From Limnohabitans sp. MMS-10A-192 (GTDB lineage: Bacteria; Pseudomonadota; Gammaproteobacteria; Burkholderiales; Burkholderiaceae_C): a stretch of DNA of 64,000 nucleotides. Each line of letters begins with the position of its first letter. Position 1 is the stretch's first letter. A model generated the notes under the pieces. It was not told the origin of the DNA. It saw nothing but the letters and a program-made list of their open reading frames with translations, and ran no database searches. Location of the stretch: NCBI RefSeq assembly GCF_003063335.1, contig NZ_NERX01000001.1, forward strand, positions 186,001 through 250,000. Reading direction: 5' to 3'. Shown here piece by piece: positions 33,127 through 43,382 of the stretch. A program made the position numbers and the translations under genes.

Positions 33127-33792
33127 ATGGAAACATCCACCACGCACCACATCGTCGAATCCTTGACCCGCGCCATCGTGGAGCACCGCCTCTTGCCAGG
33201 CTCGAAACTGGCCGAGCAAAAGCTGGCCGATCACTTCGGCGTCTCGCGCACGCTGGTGCGCCAGGCTTTGTTTCAGTTGTCGCAAAACCGATTGATCCGC
33301 CTGGAGCCCGCACGCGGCGCGTTTGTAGCGGCCCCTTCGGTGGAAGAAGCTCAGCAGGTCTTTGCCGTGCGCCGCATGCTGGAGGCCGAAATGACCCGCG
33401 CGTTTGTGCAGCAGGTCACGCCCGAACAGATCACCGCACTCAAAGACCACATTGCCCAGGAACGCGAAGCCGTGACGCAAGGCGACATCACGGGCCGAAC
33501 CGAATTGTTGGGCGACTTCCATGTGCGCATGGCCGAGTTGATGCACAACGATGTGCTGGCCCAGGTGCTGGGTGAGCTGATCTCGCGCTGCGCTCTGATC
33601 ACGCTGATGTACCAGTCGCGCAACGAGGCCGAGCATTCGACCGACGAACACGTGGCCATCGTGGCCGCGCTGGAAGCCAAAGACAGTGACAAAGCTGTAC
33701 AGCTGATGCACGAGCACCTGCTGCACGTCGAAGAAAGCCTGACCTTCGACCGCAAAGTGCCCACCCACGACATTTCCCTGGCCCTGGCCTGA
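33127..33792 (+). CDS. GntR-family (FCD) transcriptional regulator, probable purine-catabolism regulator
   Basis: 221 residues. The winged HTH is near residues 12-70 (GSKLAEQKLADHFGVSRTLVRQALFQLSQNRLI). The C-terminal FCD domain follows, with FAVRRMLEAEMTRAFV, a histidine in LLGDFHVRMAELMHND, and histidines in STDEHVAIVAAL and MHEHLLHVEES that usually bind metal and effector. AAGGGA at 33114 supports ATG 33127; ATG 33067 is a possible upstream start. It is divergent from hiuH and sits next to a copy of the TGTATACA palindrome, the kind of site FCD regulators bind. Its effector is probably a purine-pathway intermediate. Confidence 0.85.
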   Translation: METSTTHHIVESLTRAIVEHRLLPGSKLAEQKLADHFGVSRTLVRQALFQLSQNRLIRLEPARGAFVAAPSVEEAQQVFAVRRMLEAEMTRAFVQQVTPEQITALKDHIAQEREAVTQGDITGRTELLGDFHVRMAELMHNDVLAQVLGELISRCALITLMYQSRNEAEHSTDEHVAIVAALEAKDSDKAVQLMHEHLLHVEESLTFDRKVPTHDISLALA

Positions 33793-33811
33793 ACCCTTTT
33801 CAACGACCGCC

Positions 33812-34762
33812 ATGAGCACCTACGATTCCACCCTGCCCTACCCCCGCGACCTGAAAGGCTACGGCCGCCAAGTGCCCCACGCGCAATGGCCTGGTGGCGC
33901 CCGCGTGGCCGTGCAGTTCGTGCTGAACTACGAAGAAGGCGGCGAAAACTCGGTGCTGCACGGCGATGCAGGCTCCGAGCAATTCCTGTCTGAGATGTTC
34001 AACCCCGCGTCCTTCCCCGAGCGGCACATCAGCATGGAAGGCATTTACGAATACGGCTCGCGTGCTGGCGTGTGGCGCATCCTGCGCGAGTTTGAAAAAC
34101 GCGGCCTGCCGCTCACCGTGTTTGGCGTGGCCACCGCGCTGCAAAAGCACCCCGAGTTGACCGCCGCCTTGCAGGAGCTGGGCTACGACATCGCCTGCCA
34201 CGGCCTCAAGTGGATCCACTACCAACACATCGACGAAGCCACCGAACGCGCCCACATGGCCGAGGCGATGGCGATCATTCAAAAGCTGACCGGTGAGCGC
34301 CCTCTGGGCTGGTACACCGGGCGCGACAGCCCCAACACACGCCGCCTGGTGGCCGACTTTGGCGGCTTTGAATACGACAGCGACTACTACGGCGACGACC
34401 TGCCGTTCTGGATGAAGGTGCGCAAAAGTGACGGCACCGATGCGCCCCAGCTCATCGTGCCCTACACGCTGGACTGCAACGACATGCGCTTTGCACTGCC
34501 GCAGGGTTATTCGCACGCCGACCCGTTCTTTCAGTACATGAAGGACACCTTTGACGCGCTGTACGCCGAGGGCAATCCCGATGGCGACAACGCCCCCAAG
34601 ATGATGAGCATCGGCATGCACTGCCGCTTGCTGGGGCGGCCTGGTCGCATCACCGCGCTGCAACGCTTTTTGGACCACATCCAGTCGCACGACAAAGTGT
34701 GGGTGGCACGGCGCATTGACATTGCACGGCACTGGAAAACCGTGCACCCCTATGCCGACTGA
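33812..34762 (+). CDS. puuE: Allantoinase PuuE (polysaccharide-deacetylase fold)
   Basis: 316 residues, matching PuuE length. It starts PYPRDLKGYGRQVPHAQWPGGARVAVQFVLNYEEGGENSVLHGDA, the hallmark of the PuuE family (here cited from residues about 8-50). Later motifs are YEYGSRAGVWRILREFEKRG, DIACHGLKWIHYQH and the C-terminal IGMHCRLLGRPGRI. PuuE opens the hydantoin ring of (S)-allantoin to allantoate without needing a metal. It follows the regulator gene by 19 bp and is probably in the same transcript. Confidence 0.95.
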   Translation: MSTYDSTLPYPRDLKGYGRQVPHAQWPGGARVAVQFVLNYEEGGENSVLHGDAGSEQFLSEMFNPASFPERHISMEGIYEYGSRAGVWRILREFEKRGLPLTVFGVATALQKHPELTAALQELGYDIACHGLKWIHYQHIDEATERAHMAEAMAIIQKLTGERPLGWYTGRDSPNTRRLVADFGGFEYDSDYYGDDLPFWMKVRKSDGTDAPQLIVPYTLDCNDMRFALPQGYSHADPFFQYMKDTFDALYAEGNPDGDNAPKMMSIGMHCRLLGRPGRITALQRFLDHIQSHDKVWVARRIDIARHWKTVHPYAD

Positions 34763-34767
34763 AAACA

Positions 34768-34840
34768 CTGGATCGCCACGCTTCGCTCGCGATGACGTTT
34801 AAACCGTCATTGCGAGGAGCGCAGCGACGCGGCAATCCAG
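34768..34840. repeat. Dispersed palindromic repeat, GGATTGCC/TCGCAATGAC type (copy 1)
   Basis: CTGGATCGCCACGCTTCGCT ... GATGACG is followed after 6 bp by an inverted copy CGTCATTGCGAGGAGCGCAG ... CAATCCAG. The arms can fold into a long hairpin between puuE and the uraD-allC fusion. Related copies are at 45838-45944 and 46791-46898. Confidence 0.75.
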
Positions 34841-34888
34841 TGCGGGAACCCCAGCATTCGCTAAGACAAAAACATTGACAGGACTCCC

Positions 34889-36664
34889 ATGCCCTTGACC
34901 TTGGATCAACTCAACAGCGCATCGCACGCCGATGCAGCGCAAATGCTCGACGGCCTGTACGAACACTCGCCCTGGATCGCCGAACAGGCGCTCAACGAGC
35001 GGCCGTTCAAATCGCTGGCCCACCTCAAACACGCCATGTGCGAGGTGCTGGCACACGCCGGGCGCGACGCGCAGCTGGGCCTGATCCGCGCTCACCCGGA
35101 GCTGGCGGGCAAGGCCATGGTCAGCAAGACGCTGACGGCCGAATCGACCAACGAACAAACCAAGGCGGGCCTGACCGACTGCACCGCTGAAGAGTTCGCC
35201 AAGATTCAAAAACTCAATGCCGACTACAACGCCAAATTCGGCTGGCCCTTCATCCTGGCCGTGCGCGGCCCGCGTGGCGTGGGCTACAACAAGCAGCAGA
35301 TCATCGACGCCTTTGAGCGCCGTCTGCATGGCCACCCCGAGTTTGAGCTGGCTGAGTGCCTGCGCAACATCCACCGCATCGTCGAGATCCGCCTGAACGA
35401 CAAGTTTGGCGTGGAGCCCACGCTGGGCCACCAAGTGTGGGACTGGCAAGAAAAGCTGGCCCAGCACTCAGACCCCGGCTTTGCCGAACTGGGCCAACTC
35501 ACCGTGACTTACCTGACCGACGCGCACCGCGCCTGCGCCCAACGCATCACGCAGAACATGCGCGAGTGTGGCTTTGACGAGGTTTACACCGACGCCGTGG
35601 GCAACGTGGTGGGCCGTTACCACCCGGCCGCTGCAGGTGGTAAATACCTGCTCACGGGATCGCACTACGACACCGTGCGCAACGGCGGCAAGTACGACGG
35701 GCGCTTGGGCATTTTTGTGCCCATGGCCTGCGTGCAGCAGCTGCACCAGCAAGGAAAACGTCTGCCCTTCGGCATCGAGGTCGTCGCCTTTGCCGAAGAA
35801 GAAGGCCAGCGCTACAAGGCCACCTTCCTCGGCTCGGGCGCCTTGATCGGCGACTTCAAGCCGGAGTGGCTGGACCAGCAAGACGCCGACGGCATCACCA
35901 TGCGCGCGGCCATGCAGCACGCGGGCTTGTGCGTGGATGACATCCCCAAAATCCAGCGCGATCCGGCGCAATACCTGGGCTTTGTCGAGGTGCACATCGA
36001 GCAAGGCCCGGTGCTCAACGAAGTGAACATCCCGCTGGGTGTGGTCACGTCCATCAACGGCAGCGTGCGTTACCTGTGCGAGGTCATCGGCACCGCCAGC
36101 CACGCTGGCACCACCCCCATGGACCGCCGCCGCGACGCCGCCTGCGCCGTGGCGGAACTGGCGCTCTACATGGAGCAACGCGCCGCGAAAGACGGCGACA
36201 GCGTGGCCACCATCGGCCAGCTGAATGTGCCGGGCGGCTCCATCAACGTGGTGCCCGGTCGCTGCACCTTCAGCCTGGACATGCGCGCGCCCACCGATGC
36301 GCAGCGCGATGCGCTGGAAGCCGATGTGCTGGCCCAGCTGCAAGCCATCTGCGAGCGCCGCGGCCTGCGTCACACAGCCGAAGAAACCATGCGCGCCGCA
36401 GCTGCTCCCAGCGCCCCCGAATGGCAAGCCCGCTGGGAACGCGCCGTGAGCGCCTTGGGCGTGCCGCTGTTCAAACTCCCCAGCGGCGCGGGCCACGACG
36501 CCATGAAGCTGCACGAAGTCATGCCACAAGCCATGCTGTTTGTGCGCGGCGAAAACGCGGGCATCAGCCACAACCCGCTCGAATCCACCACCAGCGACGA
36601 CATGCAGCTGTGCGTCGACGCCTTCACCCATGTTTTGAACCAACTCGCATCGGAACTGTCATGA
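34889..36664 (+). CDS. Fused OHCU decarboxylase / allantoate amidohydrolase
   Basis: 591 residues in two modules. Residues 1-165 are OHCU decarboxylase (UraD): LIRAHPELAGKAM has the catalytic His-Pro-Glu, and FGWPFILAVRG is the conserved core. After a short linker, residues about 175-591 are an M20-type allantoate amidohydrolase: metal ligands in TGSHYDTVRNGGKYDGRLG (His, Asp), AFAEEEGQRY (Glu pair), VHIEQGPVLN and the terminal GISHNPLE (His). The first module makes (S)-allantoin from OHCU; the second hydrolyses allantoate to ureidoglycine. Puue acts between the two. Fusing the two steps puts pathway steps on one chain; the next gene overlaps by 4 bp. Confidence 0.9.
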   Translation: MPLTLDQLNSASHADAAQMLDGLYEHSPWIAEQALNERPFKSLAHLKHAMCEVLAHAGRDAQLGLIRAHPELAGKAMVSKTLTAESTNEQTKAGLTDCTAEEFAKIQKLNADYNAKFGWPFILAVRGPRGVGYNKQQIIDAFERRLHGHPEFELAECLRNIHRIVEIRLNDKFGVEPTLGHQVWDWQEKLAQHSDPGFAELGQLTVTYLTDAHRACAQRITQNMRECGFDEVYTDAVGNVVGRYHPAAAGGKYLLTGSHYDTVRNGGKYDGRLGIFVPMACVQQLHQQGKRLPFGIEVVAFAEEEGQRYKATFLGSGALIGDFKPEWLDQQDADGITMRAAMQHAGLCVDDIPKIQRDPAQYLGFVEVHIEQGPVLNEVNIPLGVVTSINGSVRYLCEVIGTASHAGTTPMDRRRDAACAVAELALYMEQRAAKDGDSVATIGQLNVPGGSINVVPGRCTFSLDMRAPTDAQRDALEADVLAQLQAICERRGLRHTAEETMRAAAAPSAPEWQARWERAVSALGVPLFKLPSGAGHDAMKLHEVMPQAMLFVRGENAGISHNPLESTTSDDMQLCVDAFTHVLNQLASELS

Positions 36665-37923
36665 CCGCCACAACAGAACAATACGCACAACTCGACACCT
36701 GGATCGACGCGCACTTTGACGAGCAAGTGAAGTTCTTGCAAGCGCTGGTGCAGGTGCCCACCGACACCCCACCCGGCAACAACGCGCCCCACGCCGAGCG
36801 CACCGCCGAGCTGCTGGCCCCCATGGGCTTTGTGGCAGAAAAGCACGCCGTGCCCGCTGCCGACGTGAAAGCCTATGGCCTGGAGTCGATCACCAACCTG
36901 ATCGTGCGCCGCCGATACAGCGAAAACGGCGAAGGCAACACCATTGCTCTCAACGCCCACGGCGATGTGGTACCACCCGGCGAAGGCTGGACGCACGACC
37001 CGTATGGCGGTGAAGTCAAAGACGGCGCCATGTACGGCCGCGCCACCGCCGTGAGCAAGTCGGACTTTTCCACCTTCACCTTTGCCACGCGGGCGCTCGA
37101 ATCGTTGAACGCCCCGCTCAAAGGCGGTGTGGAACTGCACTTCACTTACGACGAAGAATTTGGCGGCGAGATGGGCCCCGGCTGGCTGCTGGCGCAAGGC
37201 CTGACCAAGCCCGATCTGATGATCGCAGCTGGCTTCAGCTACGAAGTGGTCACCGCGCACAACGGCTGCCTGCAAATGGAAGTGACGGTGCAAGGCGAGA
37301 TGGCCCACGCGGCCATCCCGGACAGCGGCACCGATGCGCTGCAAGGCGCGGTGCACATCTTGAATGCGCTGCACGCGCTGAACGCCGAGTACAAAAAGAC
37401 CACCTCCTCGGTCAAAGGCATCACCCACCCGTACTTGAACGTGGGCCAGATCAGCGGCGGCACCAACACCAATGTGGTGCCCGGCAAGGTCGTCTTCAAA
37501 CTCGACCGCCGCATGATCCCCGAAGAGAACCCGGCCGAAGTGGAAGCCAGCATTCGCCAAACCATCGAGGGTGCGGTCCAGAGCTTCAACCCACCACGCG
37601 GCGGCAAGCAGCTCAAGGTGGACATCAAACGCCTGCTGCTGGCCAATGCCATGAAGCCGCTGGATGGCAACAAACCGCTGGTCGACGCCATCCAGAAACA
37701 CGGTCAAACCGTGTTCGGGCAAGCCATCCCCGCCGTGGGCACGCCGCTGTACACCGACGTGCGCCTGTACGTGGAGCGCGGCATCCCCGGCGTGATCTAC
37801 GGCGCAGGCCCCCGCACCGTGCTGGAGAGCCACGCCAAACGCGCCGACGAGCGCGTGCAACTGGAAGACGTGCGCCGAGCCACCAAGGTGGTGGCGCGGA
37901 CGCTGCTGGATTTGCTGGCTTGA
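36661..37923 (+). CDS. M20-family metallohydrolase (ArgE/DapE-like)
   Basis: 420 residues; ATG overlaps the stop codon of the fusion gene (ATGA). Metal motifs: ALNAHGDVVPPGEGW (His, Asp), the bridging Asp in AVSKSDFSTF, TYDEEFGGE (Glu pair), and the C-terminal ESHAKRADERV (His). The dimerisation domain has TAHNGCLQMEVTVQGEMAHAA. Substrate unknown; the translational coupling to allantoate amidohydrolase suggests an amide of the same pathway, for example a ureido compound. A classical peptidase or acyl-amino-acid deacylase remains possible. Confidence 0.85.
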   Translation: MTATTEQYAQLDTWIDAHFDEQVKFLQALVQVPTDTPPGNNAPHAERTAELLAPMGFVAEKHAVPAADVKAYGLESITNLIVRRRYSENGEGNTIALNAHGDVVPPGEGWTHDPYGGEVKDGAMYGRATAVSKSDFSTFTFATRALESLNAPLKGGVELHFTYDEEFGGEMGPGWLLAQGLTKPDLMIAAGFSYEVVTAHNGCLQMEVTVQGEMAHAAIPDSGTDALQGAVHILNALHALNAEYKKTTSSVKGITHPYLNVGQISGGTNTNVVPGKVVFKLDRRMIPEENPAEVEASIRQTIEGAVQSFNPPRGGKQLKVDIKRLLLANAMKPLDGNKPLVDAIQKHGQTVFGQAIPAVGTPLYTDVRLYVERGIPGVIYGAGPRTVLESHAKRADERVQLEDVRRATKVVARTLLDLLA

Positions 37924-37931
37924 GCTGAAAG

Positions 37932-37960
37932 CCTGCCCGATCGCACGACGGGCAGGGTTT
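37932..37960 (+). terminator. Rho-independent terminator after the M20 gene
   Basis: Stem CCTGCCCG / CGGGCAGG (8 bp) with a 9-nt loop, followed by G and four T. It lies just after the stop codon of the M20 gene and ends the puuE transcript. Confidence 0.8.
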
Positions 37961-37983
37961 TCACGCATCCACAGCGCATTTAA

Positions 37984-37997
37984 TTTTGTATACAGTT
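37984..37997. promoter_or_regulatory. Putative GntR operator in front of the NCS2 permease (site 3 of 4)
   Basis: TTTTGTATACAGTT contains the 8-bp palindromic core TGTATACA at 37987-37994. It lies 79 bp upstream of the purine permease start codon and 24 bp after the terminator of the preceding operon. Confidence 0.65.
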
Positions 37998-38069
37998 TAG
38001 AACACAAAGAGGCACACATCTAGCCACTTTGGGTTTTCCCCCTCTGTTTACTGTCAAGGAGCCTCCTCC

Positions 38070-39557
38070 ATGAGTTCAACCATTCATCCCGTCGACGAGA
38101 AATTGCCCAATGGCAAGCTCGCCGCTTTGGGGCTGCAACATGTGCTGGTGATGTATGCCGGCGCTGTGGCCGTGCCCCTGATCGTGGGCCGCGCCCTGAA
38201 ACTGAGCCCGCAAGACGTGGCTTACCTGATTTCGGCCGACCTGTTTTGCTGCGGTCTGGTCACGCTGATCCAGTCGCTTGGCGCGACACAGCTGTTCGGT
38301 ATCCGTCTGCCCGTCATGATGGGCGTGACCTTTGCATCCGTGGCGCCCATGGTGGCCATGGCCAACGCCAACCCCGGCGAAATGGGGGCACAGCTGATCT
38401 TTGGCTCCATCATCGGGGCGGGCATCATCTCGATCCTGATCGCGCCGTTGGTCAGCCGCATGCTGCGTTTCTTCCCGCCTGTGGTCACCGGCACCATCAT
38501 TGCCGTGATCGGCATCAGCCTGATGCGCATCGGCATCAACTGGATTTTTGGCAACCCCTTTGGCCCCACAGCGCCCAGCATCGTGACGCCAGAGCACAAG
38601 CAGTGGCTGGACGCAGCGGCTGCCGCCGCCAGCGCCCCCGGCTCCACCTTGCCTGCCATTCCCAAAGACCTGGCGCTCTTGCCCAAGATGCCCAACCCCA
38701 AATATGCCGACCTGACCGGCGTGGGCATTGCCGCACTGGTGTTGGTGTCGATCATGGTGATCGCCCGTTACGCCAAAGGTTTTGTGGCCAACATTTCGGT
38801 CTTGCTGGGCATCGTCATCGGCGGTGTGGTGGCCACGGCCATGGGCCTGATGAACTTCGACAAAGTGGGCAAAGCCGCGTGGTTTGACGTGGTCACACCG
38901 TTCCACTTCGGCATGCCTGTGTTTGAACCGGTGCTGATTTTGACCATGACCTTGGTCATGATCGTGGTGATGATCGAGTCGACCGGCATGTTCCTCGCTT
39001 TGGGCGAAATGACCGACACCAAGGTCGATCAAGCGGCACTCACACGCGGCCTGCGCACCGACGGTTTGGGCACGCTGATTGGCGGTATCTTCAACACTTT
39101 CCCTTACACCAGCTTCTCGCAAAACGTGGGTCTGGTCGCCGTCACTGGCGTCAAGAGCCGCTTTGTCTGCGTGGCCGGTGGTTTGATCTTGGTCGCCTTG
39201 GGCCTGCTGCCCAAAATGGCCGCGCTGATCGAGTCGCTGCCCACCGTGGTGCTGGGTGGCGCGGGCCTGGTGATGTTCGGCATGGTGGCCGCCACAGGCA
39301 TCCGCATCCTGGGCGGTGTGGACTTCAAGAACAACCGTTTCAACGCCATGATCGTGGCGATTTCGATCGGTATCGGCATGATCCCGCTGATCGCCCCCAA
39401 CTTCAAACAGTGGATGCCGCATGGTCTGCACCCCCTGATCGAGTCGGGCATTTTGCTGGCCTCCATCAGTGCTGTGCTGCTGAACCTGTTCTTCAACGGC
39501 GCCAGCGGTGACAACCGCGATGCGATCGAAGCGGCCAAGCAGGCTGAAGCGCACTGA
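38070..39557 (+). CDS. NCS2-family purine permease (xanthine/uric acid:cation symporter)
   Basis: 495 residues with 12-14 membrane segments. Family motifs: QHVLVMYAGAVAVPLIVGRAL near the N-terminus, the substrate-binding VESTGMFLALGEMT-type segment (here IESTGMFLALGEMT), and the NCS2 signature SQNVGLVAVTGVKSRF. These are found in xanthine (XanP) and urate (UacT) permeases; the exact purine cannot be told. It imports the substrate of the pathway encoded on either side. The TGTATACA operator in front connects it to the regulon. Confidence 0.9.
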   Translation: MSSTIHPVDEKLPNGKLAALGLQHVLVMYAGAVAVPLIVGRALKLSPQDVAYLISADLFCCGLVTLIQSLGATQLFGIRLPVMMGVTFASVAPMVAMANANPGEMGAQLIFGSIIGAGIISILIAPLVSRMLRFFPPVVTGTIIAVIGISLMRIGINWIFGNPFGPTAPSIVTPEHKQWLDAAAAAASAPGSTLPAIPKDLALLPKMPNPKYADLTGVGIAALVLVSIMVIARYAKGFVANISVLLGIVIGGVVATAMGLMNFDKVGKAAWFDVVTPFHFGMPVFEPVLILTMTLVMIVVMIESTGMFLALGEMTDTKVDQAALTRGLRTDGLGTLIGGIFNTFPYTSFSQNVGLVAVTGVKSRFVCVAGGLILVALGLLPKMAALIESLPTVVLGGAGLVMFGMVAATGIRILGGVDFKNNRFNAMIVAISIGIGMIPLIAPNFKQWMPHGLHPLIESGILLASISAVLLNLFFNGASGDNRDAIEAAKQAEAH

Positions 39558-39593
39558 GTTGCGAGCTGACCTGCCCCAGAAAGGCAGGACTTC

Positions 39594-39622
39594 AAAAGGC
39601 CAAGCCAAGTGCTTGGCCTTTT
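39594..39622 (+). terminator. Rho-independent terminator after the permease gene
   Basis: A perfect 12-bp stem (AAAAGGCCAAGC / GCTTGGCCTTTT) with a 5-nt loop, then GCTTTT. Symmetric A and T runs mean it can act in both directions. Confidence 0.85.
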
Positions 39623-39653
39623 GCTTTTCAGGGGGGTAATCCTCATCGAAAGC

Positions 39654-39683
39654 GGGTGACAAATGGGTTACGCTGTCACCCAT
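39654..39683. promoter_or_regulatory. Overlapping inverted repeats in the maeB leader
   Basis: GGGTGAC (39654-39660) pairs with GTCACCC (39675-39681), and AATGGGT (39662-39668) pairs with ACCCATT (39678-39684). The two alternatives compete for the same right arm. A run of six T follows, 25-30 bp before the maeB ATG. This could be an operator or a leader hairpin that tunes malic enzyme expression. Confidence 0.35.
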
Positions 39684-39716
39684 TCTGTTTTTTCTTTATC
39701 TATTGAGACAACAACA

Positions 39717-42014
<2,298 letters not shown>

Positions 42015-42034
42015 GGCACGAAAAACCAGCATTA

Positions 42035-42084
42035 GCCCCGTTTTGGTGCGTATTCAGGTCCTGATCCGCACCAAAAACGGGGGC
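42035..42084 (+). terminator. Hairpin terminator after maeB
   Basis: GCCCCGTTTTGGTGCG and CGCACCAAAAACGGGGGC pair as a stem of about 15 bp with a 16-nt loop and one bulge. The T-run after it is weak (TTCT), so this may be a strong hairpin with partial termination. Confidence 0.65.
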
Positions 42085-42131
42085 TTCTAGGGGATCAACC
42101 TGACACGAGCCGTCAGGACCGTGGTCAATAA

Positions 42132-42147
42132 TGGCATCGATTTTGCT
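42132..42147 (+). promoter_or_regulatory. Candidate sigma-54 promoter of the ABC transporter operon
   Basis: TGGCAT at 42132-42137 and TTGCT at 42143-42147 match the -24/-12 elements, with GG and GC exactly 10 bp apart as sigma-54 requires. The gene start is 39 bp downstream, with a good ribosome site AGGAG between. The T in place of the consensus C at the end of the -24 box is common. Confidence 0.6.
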
Positions 42148-42185
42148 AGACAAGATTCACCGTTTATTTGACCCAGGAGCTCCTC

Positions 42186-43220
42186 ATGAACAAGCGTTTC
42201 TTACTCAAGGCCACTGCCGCATTGGCCGCTGTTGCTGCTTTCAGCACCGCCCAAGCCCAAACCACGCCGATCAAGTTTCAATTGGACTGGCGCTTTGAAG
42301 GCCCAGCGGCCTTCTTCTTGCTGCCTGCAGCCAAGGGTTATTTCAAAGACGCCAAGTTGGACGTGACGGTGGACTCGGGCAACGGTTCGGGCGGCGCGGT
42401 CACCCGCGTGGCTTCGGGCACCTATGACCTGGGCTTTGCCGACCTGGCCGCCCTGATGGAATTCCACGCCAACAACCCCGACGCACCCAACAAGCCTGTG
42501 GCCATCATGATGGTCTACAACAACACGCCCGCTTCGGTCATGGCTTTGAAGAAGTCTGGCATCAAGACCCCGGCTGACCTGGCAGGCAAAAAACTGGGCG
42601 CACCCGTGTTTGACGCAGGCCGTCGCGCTTTCCCCATCTTCCAAAAAGCCAACGGCATTGGCAACGTGGCCTGGACCGCCATGGACCCACCATTGCGCGA
42701 GACCATGTTGGTGCGTGGTGACGTGGACGCCATCACCGGCTTCACCTTCACCTCGCTGCTCAACATCGAAGCGCGTGGCGTGAAGGCCGAAGACGTGGTG
42801 GTCATGCAGTACCCCGACTTTGGCGTCAAGCTCTACGGCAACGCGATCATCGCCTCGCCCAAGATCCTGAAAGAGAACCCCGCTGCCGTGAAAGCCTTCT
42901 TGTCGGCCTTCACCAAAGGCGCGAAAGACGTGATCGCCGACCCGGCCAAAGCCATTGAATCGGTCAAGGCCCGCGACGGCATCATCAACGTGGCGCTGGA
43001 AACACGCCGCCTGCAACTGGCCATTGACACCGTGATCAACAGCCCCTCGGCCCGCGCCGAAGGTTTTGGCCAGATCAACGGCCCCCGCATGACGCTGATG
43101 GCTTCGCAAGTGTCCGACGCCTTCAACACCAAGACCCGCGTCAAGTCCGAAGACATCTGGAATGGCTCGTTCTTGCCCACAGCCAAAGAGCTGGACATCC
43201 TGCCCAAAGGCAAGAAGTAA
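42186..43220 (+). CDS. ABC transporter periplasmic binding protein (NitT/TauT, NMT1-like)
   Basis: 344 residues with a signal peptide (KATAALAAVAAFSTAQAQ). The mature part has QLDWRFEGPAAFFLLPAAKGYFKDAKLDVTVDSGNGSGGAVTRVASGTYDLGFAD (cited from residues 30-85), the binding-cleft pattern of the NMT1/SsuA family. AGGAG before ATG 42186 sets the start. It supplies an unknown nitrogen- or pyrimidine-like compound to the ATPase and permease downstream. Location between the purine and urease clusters, with both a sigma-54 promoter and a purine operator, suggests a nitrogenous substrate. Confidence 0.85.
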   Translation: MNKRFLLKATAALAAVAAFSTAQAQTTPIKFQLDWRFEGPAAFFLLPAAKGYFKDAKLDVTVDSGNGSGGAVTRVASGTYDLGFADLAALMEFHANNPDAPNKPVAIMMVYNNTPASVMALKKSGIKTPADLAGKKLGAPVFDAGRRAFPIFQKANGIGNVAWTAMDPPLRETMLVRGDVDAITGFTFTSLLNIEARGVKAEDVVVMQYPDFGVKLYGNAIIASPKILKENPAAVKAFLSAFTKGAKDVIADPAKAIESVKARDGIINVALETRRLQLAIDTVINSPSARAEGFGQINGPRMTLMASQVSDAFNTKTRVKSEDIWNGSFLPTAKELDILPKGKK

Positions 43221-43228
43221 AGCATCGC

Positions 43229-43265
43229 AAGGGACGGGTCTGCCAACGGCAGGCCGCGTCCCTTT
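43229..43265 (+). terminator. Attenuator-type hairpin between binding-protein and ATPase genes
   Basis: AAGGGACG pairs with CGTCCCTTT, and inside it GGTCTGCC pairs with GGCAGGCC around an AAC loop, giving a long nearly continuous stem ending in three T. It starts 8 bp after the stop codon of the binding protein. Such a hairpin usually lowers transcription of the downstream ABC genes relative to the binding protein. Confidence 0.65.
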
Positions 43266-43342
43266 CCTGTGCCAAGTGAGCGCTTGCAGGCGCGAAAGCC
43301 CACTTCAACTCATGCGGAGTCTGTGGGCTTTTCCCGGATCGG

Positions 43343-43356
43343 CGCTGTATACACTT
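43343..43356. promoter_or_regulatory. Putative GntR operator in front of the ABC ATPase gene (site 4 of 4)
   Basis: CGCTGTATACACTT, with core TGTATACA at 43346-43353 and the right half identical to the puuD site. It is 26 bp upstream of the ATPase start codon, downstream of the attenuator hairpin. It ties the transporter to the purine regulon. Confidence 0.65.
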
Positions 43357-43382
43357 TCGAACACCATTTCAAAGCTCACACC

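Noticed and set aside
36370..38019. 549-codon minus-strand frame opposite the M20 gene
   Set aside because: Shadow of the M20 and fusion genes; no start signal and no recognisable domain.
38076..39683. 535-codon minus-strand frame opposite the purine permease
   Set aside because: Shadow of a multi-pass membrane protein; extremely His/Asp-rich, which is the expected complement of hydrophobic codons.
42099..42117. CCTGAC-ACGAGCC-GTCAGG hairpin with an ACGA loop, reminiscent of guanidine-II riboswitches
   Set aside because: Only one such hairpin is present, the loop is not closed in the required way, and the downstream gene is not a guanidine exporter or carboxylase.
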